From: CBDAPI01 sp965249245 | Lineage (GTDB): Bacteria; Acidobacteriota; UBA6911; RPQK01; CBDAPI01 | NCBI GenBank assembly: GCA_965249245.1 | Contig: CBDFLV010000006.1 | Coordinates: 1-64,000 of the forward strand | Direction of reading: 5' to 3' | DNA: 64,000 nucleotides | Part shown: positions 1-8,396 of the stretch, one piece after another | Numbering within the stretch: the stretch's first letter is position 1 | Layout: the number at the start of each line of letters is the position of its first letter | The notes under the pieces: generated by a model | Seen by the model: the letters and a program-made list of their open reading frames with translations, nothing else | What the model was told of the DNA's origin: nothing | Databases searched by the model: none | Translations under genes and position numbers: made by a program

Positions 1-172
1 CCACACTTCCGCTTCCACCCAGCTCCATTTCTGGCTCTCGGCTTCTCTGCCTTGCTTAGGAGTCTCCTCCACTTTCGACAGTTCCTCTTGCTTCGTCATT
101 GACTCTACACATCCACCTTCCTGGCGGGCCTTCGCTCCACCGGCATTACCCGGCTTCTTCACTACTACGCCG
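1..172 (-). mobile_element. Group II intron fragment (N-terminal part of intron reverse transcriptase)
   Basis: This stretch matches 3920-4091 almost base for base, which is the region of the better-preserved intron encoding the first residues of its reverse transcriptase. The match stops abruptly at 172, where the left end of the neighbouring transposon begins. It is therefore a broken intron copy whose remainder lies outside the window or was lost. Only the fragment is seen here; the orientation follows from the better copy. Confidence 0.75.
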
Positions 173-386
173 TGTAATACGTCACAAACTTCTCTGCCTT
201 TTGCAGCCGGAATTGTATAGATTGTCTTAGCCCGCAGCGGGTGAAAAGAATATGACAGTGTGACAGCTGTCTTGGCTGCGGAGAAGAAGGGAAAGGAGCA
301 GCCGGGAGCCCGTGGTTTGAGCTTCGGATAACTCCCGGCTTTTCGAAGACAAACTTCAGATTCAGGATCGCTTCCAAGACAGGTCT

Positions 387-1022
387 TTGTCAAGTCTTTC
401 CTCTCTGGGACTGGGGCTGTACGAGCTGTTGCCCGACTACCGGGACCGCTGTCCGCTGTGCCGGGGAAGTGAATGCGCCGTACGCCACGGTCTGTATTTC
501 AGGTGCTTGGTGGATGAGGAGGGGCGGACCTATCAACGGTTTCCAGTGGCTCGCTTCCGCTGCCGGCGGCGGGGCCCGGATCAGCCACGAGATGTCACCT
601 TCAGCGTGCTGCCGGCTCAAGTGGTGCCGCGCCGACGCTTCAGCCTGGGGTTGATGAGCTGGATGGTCGAAGTGGTGGTGAACGGCAAACGGACGATGCG
701 CCAAGCGCTGGACGAGGTGGCCACGGCCGGCAGCCAAGGTGAGGAAGCTGTGCTGTTGGAGGAGTTGACGCTGCACCGCATGCTGCTGCTGTTGGCGGCC
801 GTCTATGGGCGACTGCTCTCTTTTCCGGTGGCCGAGGTCGAGTTGCCCGGAGCCGTCCAAGGGGTGCGGCGGCAGGCCCAGCAGGTGGCCGCGCTGCTGG
901 CGGCCCAGCCCCGAGGCTCTCCACCCCGAGTGGTGCTGCGTTTTCATCGGCGTTACTTCCCCCACCTGCTGTTCGACCTACGATTGGCTCTCGGGCCCCG
1001 CTCTGGCTTGCTGACGGGCTGA
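387..1022 (+). CDS. Zinc-finger-like transposon accessory protein (DUF6431-like)
   Basis: The 211-residue product has a CPLC motif near residue 22 followed by a spaced Cys pair within about 40 residues (CAVRHG, FRC, RFRC), resembling the short Cys-rich domain annotated as DUF6431 and found beside transposases. The rest is arginine-rich and mostly helical with no recognised fold. It lies about 170 bases upstream of the DDE transposase gene on the same strand and is probably carried by the same transposon, perhaps binding DNA. The start is a TTG codon, so the true N-terminus is uncertain. The family assignment is by pattern only. Confidence 0.55.
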   Translation: MSSLSSLGLGLYELLPDYRDRCPLCRGSECAVRHGLYFRCLVDEEGRTYQRFPVARFRCRRRGPDQPRDVTFSVLPAQVVPRRRFSLGLMSWMVEVVVNGKRTMRQALDEVATAGSQGEEAVLLEELTLHRMLLLLAAVYGRLLSFPVAEVELPGAVQGVRRQAQQVAALLAAQPRGSPPRVVLRFHRRYFPHLLFDLRLALGPRSGLLTG

Positions 1023-1193
1023 CTCACCGGCATCCGCTGTGTCTGCAGCACAAGTCGCTCAATCCCCTTTTTGCGCCACGTTGTTTGGACCCGGCTGGCA
1101 GCCGCGTCATGACAAGAATCGATCCTCCACACTGCGTGATAGGGGCCCAGCGGTAGGGTTGTGGCACAAAGGGTTGGCCAAAGGAGCCTCAGG

Positions 1194-2447
1194 ATGAAGG
1201 GAAAACAAAAACGCCAGGCCGTGGCGCTGTTCCGCTACGGCGTCATCGCGCCGGTGCTGCACGCCGCCGCCGGCAGCCAAGCCCGTTACTTCGGCCGCAT
1301 GGCCCGAAAAGAGCTGGATGTGCCGGGTCTGGGCAGACGCCGCTACTCAGTCGCCACTTTCAAGAGCTGGTTGCGCCGCTACCGCCAAGAAGGACTCGAC
1401 GGACTCTTGCCCAAGCGGCGTTGCGATGCGGGCCGAAGCCGGGTCATCTCCGAGCAGCTGAGCGCCCACATCTCCGAGCTGCTGGCCCGCCATCCCCGGG
1501 TGCCGGTCAACCGACTCCGTGAACAGCTGGTGGCCTCGGGCCACATCACTTCGCGCCGCATCTCCGAATCCACTTTGCGTCGTCACATCAAGCGGGCCGG
1601 TCTGCGGCCCCAGGTCAAGCCGGCGCCCAAGGCCCGCAAGCACTTCGAAAAACCCCACGCCAACGATCTGTGGGTGATGGATTTTATGCACGGCCCCAAG
1701 GTGCCTCTCGGCCGCCGCCGCCGCAAAACCTACCTGGCTGCAGCCATCGATGACCATTCCCGCTTCCTGACCCTGGCCCGCTTCTACACCCGGGAAAACT
1801 CCGCAGTGGTCGTCTCGGCACTCCAAAAAGCCTTCTCGCGCCATGGTTTACCCCAGATCCTTTACTGTGACAACGGCTCGGCCTTCTCCTCCAAACAACT
1901 CACCTTGGCCTGCGCCCGTCTGGGTGTGGCTCTGGTGCATTCCAAGCCCTATGACAGTCCTTCGCGCGGAAAAATCGAGCGCTGGTTTCGCACCCTGCGC
2001 CAGGGTTTTCTAAGCCTTCTCGATCTCGAGGCCTTGACCCTCGACGATCTCAATGCTCGCTTGTCTCAGTGGCTGGAGCAGGACTATCACCGGCGCCGCC
2101 ACTCGAGCATCTGTGAGACGCCACTGGAGCGTTACCTGCGCTCGCTCGCCTCCATTCGCCGCCGTACGGTCAGCCGGGCCGAGTTGGACCGGGTCTTTTA
2201 CCGCACGTTGCACCGCACCGTCCGCAACGACTGCACCGTCTCCATCGCCCGCCGGCTCTGGGAAGTGCCGCCCCAATACACTGGCCTGCGCATCGAGATC
2301 CGCCATCCCGAAGGACGTCCCAGTGAGCTGTTTCTCTTCGAAGACGACCAGCCGGTGGTGCGTCTGCACCGGGTCGACGCCGCCCAAAACGCCACTTCCC
2401 CCCGAAGACCCCGTTTTTCCCTTCCCGACGAGGAGGATGAATCGTGA
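1194..2447 (+). CDS. DDE-type (rve) integrase/transposase
   Basis: A 417-residue transposase of the retroviral-integrase fold. It has an N-terminal helix-turn-helix part (RRYSVATFKSWLRRYR) and a second DNA-binding segment, then the catalytic core with the first Asp in WVMDFMHG, the second in YCDNGSAF and the Glu in GKIERWFRT, and a C-terminal beta-barrel like that of Mu A/TniA-type enzymes. I chose the ATG at 1194 because AGGAG lies 7-10 bases upstream; a longer frame opens at 1161. The gene overlaps the ATPase gene by 4 bases, the arrangement expected for a transposase that works with an AAA partner. It is shorter than TniA (about 560 residues). Intact. Confidence 0.9.
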   Translation: MKGKQKRQAVALFRYGVIAPVLHAAAGSQARYFGRMARKELDVPGLGRRRYSVATFKSWLRRYRQEGLDGLLPKRRCDAGRSRVISEQLSAHISELLARHPRVPVNRLREQLVASGHITSRRISESTLRRHIKRAGLRPQVKPAPKARKHFEKPHANDLWVMDFMHGPKVPLGRRRRKTYLAAAIDDHSRFLTLARFYTRENSAVVVSALQKAFSRHGLPQILYCDNGSAFSSKQLTLACARLGVALVHSKPYDSPSRGKIERWFRTLRQGFLSLLDLEALTLDDLNARLSQWLEQDYHRRRHSSICETPLERYLRSLASIRRRTVSRAELDRVFYRTLHRTVRNDCTVSIARRLWEVPPQYTGLRIEIRHPEGRPSELFLFEDDQPVVRLHRVDAAQNATSPRRPRFSLPDEEDES

Positions 2448-3223
2448 TCCACACTTTTTACGGCTTCTCCGACACTCCCTTCGCCAAGGACATCCCGGCC
2501 CAGAAACTGCTCCCCACTGCGGCCTTTGACGAACTCGCCCGGCGCCTGGACTACATGCGTACCCGTCTGGGGCTGATGCTCGTGCTGGGGGAGGCCGGAA
2601 CCGGCAAAACGGCCGCCGTGCGCGCCTTCGTCGAGCAACTCAACTCCTCCGTCTACAAGCTCTTCTACGTGCCCCTGTCGACGGTCACTCCCCTGGATTT
2701 TTGGGCCCAGCTCAACAGCGAGTTCGGCGGTGAGCCCTCCAGCCGCAAGTCCACTCTGTTTCGAAACCTGCAAACGGCCGTGCGCGACTATGTGGAGAAC
2801 GCCAAAAAGACCCCGATTCTAATTCTCGACGAGAGCCAGTGTCTGCCCGACAAAACACTGGACGAAATACCTGTACTTCTTAATTTTAGGATGGATTCAA
2901 TCGATCCCCTGCTCATGATCATGATCGGTCATCCCGACCTGGGCCGACGGCTCGGGCGCCCCATGTTCCGCAACATCCACCAGCGCATCCTACTCTCCTA
3001 CAAGCTGCCTCCCCTGGATGAGGCCGAAACCAAAAACTACGTCTGCCACCATCTCCAGCTGGCCGGAGCTAAACCCGACATCTTCACCGACTCGGCCTAC
3101 CTGGCCCTTTACAAAACTTCGGGCGGCGTCTGCCGGCTGCTGAACCGCCTCTGCCTGGGCGTGCTCGAGCAAAAGGCCACTCTGGACGAAGAGGACATCT
3201 ACCGGGCCTCCGACGAGCTGTGA
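2444..3223 (+). CDS. TniB/ExeA-like AAA ATPase of the transposon
   Basis: A 259-residue ATPase with N-terminal FYGFSDTPF, the signature opening of ExeA/TniB-like proteins, a Walker A motif GEAGTGKT near residue 50 and a Walker B ILILDESQ near residue 125. Proteins of this type act beside DDE transposases as target-selection or target-immunity ATPases (MuB, TnsC, TniB). It starts at a GTG overlapping the transposase stop by 4 bases and itself overlaps the next small gene by 4 bases, so translation is probably coupled. Intact. It could equally be called an ExeA family protein; the transposon context makes the transposition role more likely. Confidence 0.85.
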   Translation: MIHTFYGFSDTPFAKDIPAQKLLPTAAFDELARRLDYMRTRLGLMLVLGEAGTGKTAAVRAFVEQLNSSVYKLFYVPLSTVTPLDFWAQLNSEFGGEPSSRKSTLFRNLQTAVRDYVENAKKTPILILDESQCLPDKTLDEIPVLLNFRMDSIDPLLMIMIGHPDLGRRLGRPMFRNIHQRILLSYKLPPLDEAETKNYVCHHLQLAGAKPDIFTDSAYLALYKTSGGVCRLLNRLCLGVLEQKATLDEEDIYRASDEL

Positions 3224-3486
3224 ATAGCGCCGACATGTTCTTCGACAACTCTCCCGAGAAGATCCTCGCCTACCTGCAAGAGCAGCTGCCCGATTACCCT
3301 TACCGCCCCGAGCTGGATGCGGCTTTCATTGCCGAACTGACCGCCGACTTCCCCGACGTAGACATCCTGGAAGAGATCAAAACCTTCCGCTGGTACTTCG
3401 ACAACGCTCCGCTGAGTCGCGTCAACAACGTCCGCGTCGCCCTGCGTCGCTGGATCGCCAACGCCAACGGCTCCCGCTTCCGCTAG
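3220..3486 (+). CDS. Small transposon-associated protein of unknown function
   Basis: An 88-residue acidic protein starting at a GTG that overlaps the ATPase stop by 4 bases (an ATG follows at 3235). It ends in a basic helix (RVALRRWIANANGSRFR). No domain is recognised. Its position as the last gene of a transposase-ATPase operon is where Tn7-like elements keep a target-choice factor such as TniQ, but it is far too short for TniQ and no zinc-binding motif is visible, so any targeting role is speculation. Confidence 0.6.
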   Translation: MNSADMFFDNSPEKILAYLQEQLPDYPYRPELDAAFIAELTADFPDVDILEEIKTFRWYFDNAPLSRVNNVRVALRRWIANANGSRFR

Positions 3487-3608
3487 CTCCTCTCCTACCA
3501 AGGGCTGGCCTCAACCACCAGCGCTCCTCTAATCCGTCATTTTCTGCTTACCCAATCCAGGTCAAAACAGCCTGACTTCACCCCCTCTAAACAATCTGCT
3601 GTCTTACA

Positions 3609-3705
3609 CCTCACAGCGATCCGATCGGACCACGGAGGGTCCTCCTACACTGGGTGTCACGGGTCGGCGAGGTGTACACCGGGAATGTCACAGGATGGCA
3701 AAGCG
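3609..3705. repeat. Dispersed GC-rich repeat, copy 1
   Basis: Contains the recurring words CGGACCACGGAGGGTCC, TCCTACACTGGG and GGTCGGCGA-GTGTA also seen at 4453-4690, 6878-7065, 8551-8712 and 23051-23244. The first word has self-complementary ends (GGACC...GGTCC) and can form a hairpin. All copies are intergenic, as for REP-like elements. Confidence 0.75.
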
Positions 3706-3749
3706 ATAGGGGTAGGGAAAGCTCATTGGTTTGAGCCTCCCCTCCCTCC

Positions 3750-3782
3750 GAACCGGACGTGCGGTTCTCCCGCATCCGGCTC
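3750..3782 (-). ncRNA. Group II intron domain V
   Basis: Read on the minus strand, the 33-base element starts GAGCCGGATGCGGG and ends GCACGTCCGGTTC, forming the conserved GAGC...GUUC hairpin with an internal bulge that is the catalytic core of group II introns. It is followed by a purine-rich linker and the domain VI stem. An identical copy lies at 23289-23321. Confidence 0.85.
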
Positions 3783-3787
3783 TCCAG

Positions 3788-4081
3788 TCAGTGGGGTCCA
3801 CGGCGGGACTGACAGATCTGCGCGTGGGCTACGGCCATGGTAAATAGCCCCTGCTCGATAAAGTAGGCATTTTTGCCTCCTTTCACTCCTGTTTCCAGGG
3901 TCGTCAGCATGCGTTCGGTCCACACTTCCGCTTCCACCCAGCTCCATTTCTGGCTCTCGGCTTCTCTGCCTTGCTTAGGAGTCTCCTCCACTTTCGACAG
4001 TTCCTCTTGCTTCGTCATTGACTCTACACATCCACCTTCCTGGCGGGCCTTCGCTCCACCGGCATTACCCGGCTTCTTCAC
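3788..4081 (-). pseudogene. Group II intron reverse transcriptase, internally deleted
   Basis: The 97-residue frame joins two ends of an intron-encoded protein: an N-terminal part with the typical linker VWTERMLTTLETGVKGGK, and the extreme C-terminal part NAYFIEQGLFTMAVAHA...CQSRRGPH. All reverse transcriptase blocks (YxDD included), the maturase domain and any endonuclease are missing, a loss of roughly 300-400 residues that happens to keep the frame open. It cannot be an active enzyme. The same C-terminal piece recurs in the remnant at 23245-23394. Confidence 0.8.
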
Positions 4082-4452
4082 TACTACGCCGCCTCTGACT
4101 TCTGCGGGTCTCTTACCAGACCGACCTTTCGCAGACCTCCTCGCTTTACGTCACTTGAACTTCCCACCATTCCATCTCCAACCACCCCAAGGGTTAACAA
4201 GATGCCTTTTTCACGTTACCCATCAGGCTCTTGTCCGTGTCAGGTTTCCCTTCCATTCGAGCTTCGCCATTTCCCAGCAGGCTCGCTGTCCCCTCTGAGC
4301 CGAATCGAGTTCGTCTCCTACAGACTGGTGGTTCTCCTTCGGCTGCTTCCCACCCCACCTCACGATGACGCAGTTGCCGTCGAATACGGGCCGGAGAACG
4401 TTTGCCCGGTAGGGACTTTCACCCTACTGTTCAAGTGCGCTTACGAGCGCAC

Positions 4453-4692
4453 TAGGAGCCGCCTCCGCGCGGCGATCTGATCCAACTTTCAACCTTCAAC
4501 TTGCAACTTGCAACCTCACAGCGATCCGATCGGACCACGGAGGGTCCTCCTACACTGGGAATGTCACGGGTCGGCGAAGTGTACACCGGGAATGTCACGG
4601 GTCGGCGAGGTGTACACCGGGAAATGTCCCGGGGTCGGCGAAGTGTACACCGGGAATGTCACGGGTCGGCGAAGTGTACAACGGATCAATGT
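4453..4692. repeat. Dispersed repeat copy 2 with four tandem 31-32-base units
   Basis: The left half is a standard copy of the dispersed repeat. From about 4567 the unit CGGGTCGGCGAAGTGTACACC plus GGGAATGTCA is repeated four times in tandem with small changes, the last copy degenerate. The tandem block runs into the 3' end of the sulfatase pseudogene, whose open frame reads into it. Confidence 0.8.
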
Positions 4693-5762
4693 GGGGGGGA
4701 CTGGATCCATCAACTTCCGCTTCCCAGGCGGCCAGTCTCTGCTTCAGATCCTTCACGACTGGAGGATTCGTGTAGACGAGATCGTTGCGCTCTCCCGAAT
4801 CGGCAACCACGTCAAAGAGGAGATCGGTGCCTCCATCACGGATATATTTCCAACGACCCCTGCGCGCCGCCTTCTGCTGTCGAACGCGAAGGCTCAGACG
4901 CCAGAAGAACTCCCGTTCCACCGGCAGCTCATTCCCAGTTAGAATCGGAAACAAGCGGATGCCATCCAGATCCCTTCCTCGAGGAGGTTCCACACCTGTC
5001 GCGGCCAGAATGGAAGCGGTCAGATCCATGTGGATGGCCAACTGATCGGACAACCGGCCCGCGGGCAGTTGCTTTGGCCAACGCAGCAGACAGGGAACAC
5101 GCAGGCCTCCCTCCCAGAGCGTGGCAAATCCATGGAAGAAAGGGTAGGTTCTGGACAGCTCTCGCCCACCGTGGTCATAGCTGAAGATCACCAGAGTATC
5201 CTCCGCAATCTTCCGGTCGTCGAGTCGATCCAGAATTCGGCCGATTCCCGCATCCAGTGCCTCAACAACCTTGACATAGTCCTGGCGCGTACTGGAGTCC
5301 CAGGTCTCCTGATCGCGGATGTCGGAAGGACGATCCGGGGGCTGAGCGGGTGGAAGAGCGGCATTGTAGGCCACGTACAGGAAGAACGGGTTCGCCGCCT
5401 GTTTGTCGATGAATGCAACCGCTCGATCCGTCAACAACTCGGTAATGTATCCCTCCCGTTCCACCGGCGTCGTGTTCTCGTAAAGACCCGGCTCGCCCTT
5501 GTACGTCCGATGTGAGAAGTAGTCGACCGTCCAGTCGTGAAAACCGAAAAACTCGTCAAATCCGTGGGCGACTGAAAATGAAGCCATCATGGACATCCCG
5601 GGGCCTCTGAAGGCTGCCCATGGAGATTTGCGGCGAGCTGTCGGCGCTCAGATGTGCTGATTCCCCAAGAGTGATATTGAAGGCAAGGCTCAGGCGCACC
5701 AAGGAACCGCAATAAGCAAAGCGAATAAACTGTCGGCGGCTCAATGTGCTTCTGTTCCTCAT
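4690..5762 (-). pseudogene. Sulfatase remnant lacking the active-site region
   Basis: The C-terminal two thirds of an arylsulfatase-type enzyme are readable from 5596: HGFDEFFGF, the metal-site motif IFSYDHGG (normally DN/H-G), LWEGGLRVP and RWPKQLPAG are standard sulfatase landmarks. In another frame, 5762-5600 encodes a twin-arginine start (RRQFIRF) that probably was the export signal of the same gene. Between the two, about 100 residues including the CxPxR formylglycine site are gone and the frame changes. The gene would have acted in the periplasm or outside the cell on sulfated substrates. It is not functional as seen. Confidence 0.8.
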
Positions 5763-5909
5763 TTGGTGTTCAAGGCAAAGCTCAAACAAACCAAGGAAAT
5801 ACAGTGAGCGAAGTGAACAAAAGAATTAGCTCAGGGCAAAGGCAAAGGCAAGGGCACGGGCAAGAATAGGACGCTGAACGCGTGCTGACGCTCTTTCTGT
5901 GCGTTACCT
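5763..5909. other. Intergenic, purine-rich GGCAAA low-complexity tract
   Basis: Holds a GGGCAAAGGCAAAGGCAAGG tract near 5832-5866 that resembles another at about 47435-47472. No gene or clear regulatory signal is seen. Confidence 0.5.
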
Positions 5910-6668
5910 CTAATCCGTCACAGCCATGAGCTCGAGAACATCCTGGCAGCCTGCCGTCATCATGCCCACATCCGTCGAGATGGAGCACAGTCTGAACCCA
6001 AGTTCGATCATGCGGCGGGTATAAGCGGCGGTGCCGTTGTGAATTCCGGCCACCACTCCGTGCCGGCCCGCGGCTTCCGCAATTCTTTCTACAACTTCCA
6101 GAAAAGGCTCCTCCTCCTGGTCGAATTTGGGCGTCAAGCCGAGGGCGAAAGAAAGATCGGAAGGCCCTACATAGACTGCATCCAGACCCGGGACGGCCAC
6201 AATCTCCTCCAGATTCTCGAGGGCTTCGCGGGTCTCGATCATGGCTATCGTAAGAACGGTCTCGTTGGCGTGCTCGAGATAGTCCCCGTAGAGACGAGCC
6301 CGAAAAGGGCCCCAGCTGCGATTGCCGTGGGGCGGATAGCGGCAGGCGGCCACGAACCTCCGGGCTTCCTCGGCAGTGTCGATCATGGGGCAGATGATGC
6401 CGTAGGCTCCAACATCCAGCATCTTGCCGACCATCCCGGGGTCCAGCCCACGCACCCGAACCAGAGGAGTCGTATCGGTGGTGGAGATGGCCGTCAGCAT
6501 GTCGGTGGCCGCCCGCTCATCGATGGCCCCGTGCTGCATGTCCACGAACAGAAAGTCCCAGCCCTGGTGGGCCAGTACTTCAGCGGAGTAGGCGCTCGGG
6601 ATCACCACCAACAGGCCGGTTGCTGTTCGTCCCTCACTCCAGATGCGGCGCAGCCTGTTTTCGCGCAT
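5910..6668 (-). CDS. HpcH/HpaI family aldolase
   Basis: A complete 252-residue class II pyruvate-dependent aldolase. The (beta/alpha)8 family landmarks are all present: FLFVDMQHGAID near residue 40, the substrate-loop region PLVRVRG, GIICPMIDTAEEA with the metal-ligand region, MIETREALENLEEI supplying the metal Glu, and YVGPSDLSFALG with the metal Asp. Relatives cleave 4-hydroxy-2-oxo acids such as 4-hydroxy-2-ketoheptanedioate or 2-keto-3-deoxy sugar acids to pyruvate plus an aldehyde. The substrate cannot be told from sequence. It stands alone, flanked by the sulfatase remnant and a repeat copy, so no pathway context survives. Confidence 0.88.
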   Translation of the reverse strand: MRENRLRRIWSEGRTATGLLVVIPSAYSAEVLAHQGWDFLFVDMQHGAIDERAATDMLTAISTTDTTPLVRVRGLDPGMVGKMLDVGAYGIICPMIDTAEEARRFVAACRYPPHGNRSWGPFRARLYGDYLEHANETVLTIAMIETREALENLEEIVAVPGLDAVYVGPSDLSFALGLTPKFDQEEEPFLEVVERIAEAAGRHGVVAGIHNGTAAYTRRMIELGFRLCSISTDVGMMTAGCQDVLELMAVTD

Positions 6669-7088
6669 AGACTATAATTGGTTCCTCCCCCGGCTCCTCC
6701 AACAACTCCTGCCAGGCCTCTTCTCGCATACCGCAGCTCTGATCTGCGGCGGGAAGACAGTCTCGATGCCCTCTTTGCGATAGGTCCTGACGGCTTCGAA
6801 ACATCAAGGGCCCCATCTTAGCGCATTGTTTGAAGTACCTGGGCACGTAATGGTCGAAAAGGCCCACCATTGCCAAGTCGGCGAAGTGCAGGAGCGGCCT
6901 CTGTGCCGCGAACCTGTTCGGACCACGGAGGGTCCTCCCACACTGGGAATGTCACAAGTCGGCGAAGTGTAGGAGCCGCTTCCACGCGGCGATGGGATGG
7001 GACTCGCAGGGGCGACCCTTGTGGTCGCCCGTCAAGCGGGCCGGCGCGAGACCGGCCCCTACGGCATGTCTTTTCCGATCGGACTGCA
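6669..7088. repeat. Intergenic region with dispersed repeat copy 3
   Basis: From about 6878 to 7065 it contains the hairpin word GGACCACGGAGGGTCC, the GTCGGCGAAGTGTAGGAGCCGC word and a run of short inverted GC-rich segments (GGGGCGACC...GGTCGCCC; GGGCCGGCGCG...CGGCCC). The part nearest the aldolase (6669-6870) shows no convincing gene. Confidence 0.65.
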
Positions 7089-8396
7089 CTAGGACCCCGA
7101 GCGGCGCTCGCCGATGCAGTACAGGTACTGTTCGGTGCGCACAAAAATCTGCCCCTCCGAGATGGCCGGTGAGGACAGCGTGTAGCCTTCCAGTTCGTTC
7201 TCAGCCAACACCTTGAACTCGGGGCCGGCTTCCACCACGCTGGTCACGGCATCCTCACTGGTCACATAGATCTTGCCGTCGGCCAGAACCGGGGACGCAG
7301 TGTAGATTCCGGGTCGCACTCGCTCTGGACCCCAGACCACCTGTCCACTTCGCGCCTCCAGGCAGAACATGACTCCATTGTCCCGGAGAAGATACAGGTA
7401 GGTCCCGTCCGTCACCGGGGTGGGAACGTCGGGGCCGTCATCCGTCTGCCAGAGCAGCCTGGGTTCTCCACCACCCAGTTGAAAGGCCTGGAAGGGCGTC
7501 TTGCGAGTGGGAACATAGATGATGTCCGTCAAAACCAGCGGGGAAGCCACGATCCGATAGTTCCCCGCCTTTGCGGGGTTTAAGCCACCGCCACGCCAGA
7601 GCTCCTTTCCGGTGGCCGGGTCATGCCCGGTCACATAGTCTCCGCCGGTGACGACGATCTCGGTCTTCCCGTGGTAGGTCAGTACTGCTGGAGTCGTATA
7701 CGAATCGGGAGACTCGGCAACGGCGTCAGTGGGTCTCTCCACGCGCCACTTCGTGAAGCCCGTGGCAGAGTCCATGCCGAGCAGATAGGACGGGTCGTCC
7801 GTTTTCATCCCGTGGAGAACCTGCACGTAGAGAGTCCCGTTGTACAGCAAGGGCGAGGAACCGTAACCCCACCCGAGACCAAACTCTCCATAATCGGCCT
7901 GGATGTCTCGAGCCCAGACCTCCTTTCCTTTGAAGTCGAAGGACTTGACAATGCCGGTCCCGGTCATGACCCAGACATGCAAACCGTCGGTCACCGGAGA
8001 AGGAGAGGACATGTTCTGCTTCTGCATCTGCCGGTTTCCTCCGCCCAGACTCCGCTTCCATCGGGTCTTTCCGGAGTTCCGATCCAGACACCACAGAGCC
8101 AGGCCCTCCGCTTTCGGGTCTGGTTCCTCCTCTCTAGCCGGTCCGCGCGCTTTTCGTTTGCCTCCTTCGGCCGCGTTGAGAAACAGGTGGTCACCCCAGA
8201 CAATCGGTGTGGCTCCACTCCAGGCCGCCATGGGGACCTTCCAGGTGACGTTTTCGGTCGCGCTCCACTCCACCGGCAGGTTTTTCTCCGGACTGACACC
8301 ATCGCGACCGGGACCCCGCCAGTGGGGCCAGTTTTCGGCCCACACCAGGGTCGTAAACAAAAAAAGGATCCCGACAGATTTCATCCCTGCTCGCAT
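7089..8396 (-). CDS. Secreted PQQ-like beta-propeller protein
   Basis: The protein of about 435 residues starts with a signal peptide (MKSVGILFLFTTLVWA) and WPHWRGPGRDGVS, the standard opening of outer-membrane/periplasmic PQQ-like repeat proteins in Acidobacteria and Planctomycetes. Repeats of the W-propeller type follow (ALWCLDRNSGKTRWK, LLGMDSATGFTKW, TGHDPATGKELW, CLEARSGQVVWG). It lacks the large quinoprotein dehydrogenase domain, so PQQ binding or catalysis is doubtful. I chose the ATG at 8396 because GGAGG sits 6-11 bases upstream; the frame is open to 8414. Its role is not known. Confidence 0.85.
   Translation of the reverse strand: MRAGMKSVGILFLFTTLVWAENWPHWRGPGRDGVSPEKNLPVEWSATENVTWKVPMAAWSGATPIVWGDHLFLNAAEGGKRKARGPAREEEPDPKAEGLALWCLDRNSGKTRWKRSLGGGNRQMQKQNMSSPSPVTDGLHVWVMTGTGIVKSFDFKGKEVWARDIQADYGEFGLGWGYGSSPLLYNGTLYVQVLHGMKTDDPSYLLGMDSATGFTKWRVERPTDAVAESPDSYTTPAVLTYHGKTEIVVTGGDYVTGHDPATGKELWRGGGLNPAKAGNYRIVASPLVLTDIIYVPTRKTPFQAFQLGGGEPRLLWQTDDGPDVPTPVTDGTYLYLLRDNGVMFCLEARSGQVVWGPERVRPGIYTASPVLADGKIYVTSEDAVTSVVEAGPEFKVLAENELEGYTLSSPAISEGQIFVRTEQYLYCIGERRSGS

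Larger units (their letters stand above)
173..3608 (+). mobile_element. Tn7/Mu-superfamily-like transposon with DDE transposase, AAA ATPase and two accessory genes
   Basis: Four genes on the plus strand, three of them overlapping by 4 bases, make a compact transposition module. The left boundary is where intron sequence stops at 172 and begins TGTAATACGTCAC; the right boundary is proposed at 3608, where the reverse complement reads TGTAAGACAGCA, giving a short imperfect inverted repeat with the TGT...ACA ends typical of this superfamily. No matching target duplication is visible: the left flank is intron and the right flank is dispersed repeat, which suggests rearrangement after insertion. 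Boundaries are inferred; the gene content is seen directly. Confidence 0.65.
3706..4452 (-). mobile_element. Deletion derivative of a bacterial group II intron
   Basis: On the minus strand the element begins GTGCGCTCGTAAGCGCAC at 4452 (the GUGYG 5' end of group II introns), followed by domain I-like sequence, a short internally deleted reverse transcriptase frame, domain V at 3782-3750 and a domain VI-like stem ending CCCTACCCCTAT at 3706. At about 747 bases it is much shorter than ORF-containing introns (usually near 2 kb or more). The flanks, 5' exon GGCTCCTA and 3' exon C-CTTTGCC, rejoin to restore the dispersed repeat, so both boundaries are well supported. It keeps the ribozyme ends but not its own enzyme, so any mobility would need a helper in trans. 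Confidence 0.8.

Noticed and set aside
387..1022. Minus-strand frames over the DUF6431-like gene
   Set aside because: The plus-strand frame has the Cys-pair signature and the operon context; the antisense frames have neither.
4567..4692. CRISPR array
   Set aside because: The 31-32-base units are directly adjacent without spacers of different sequence, and no cas genes are present.
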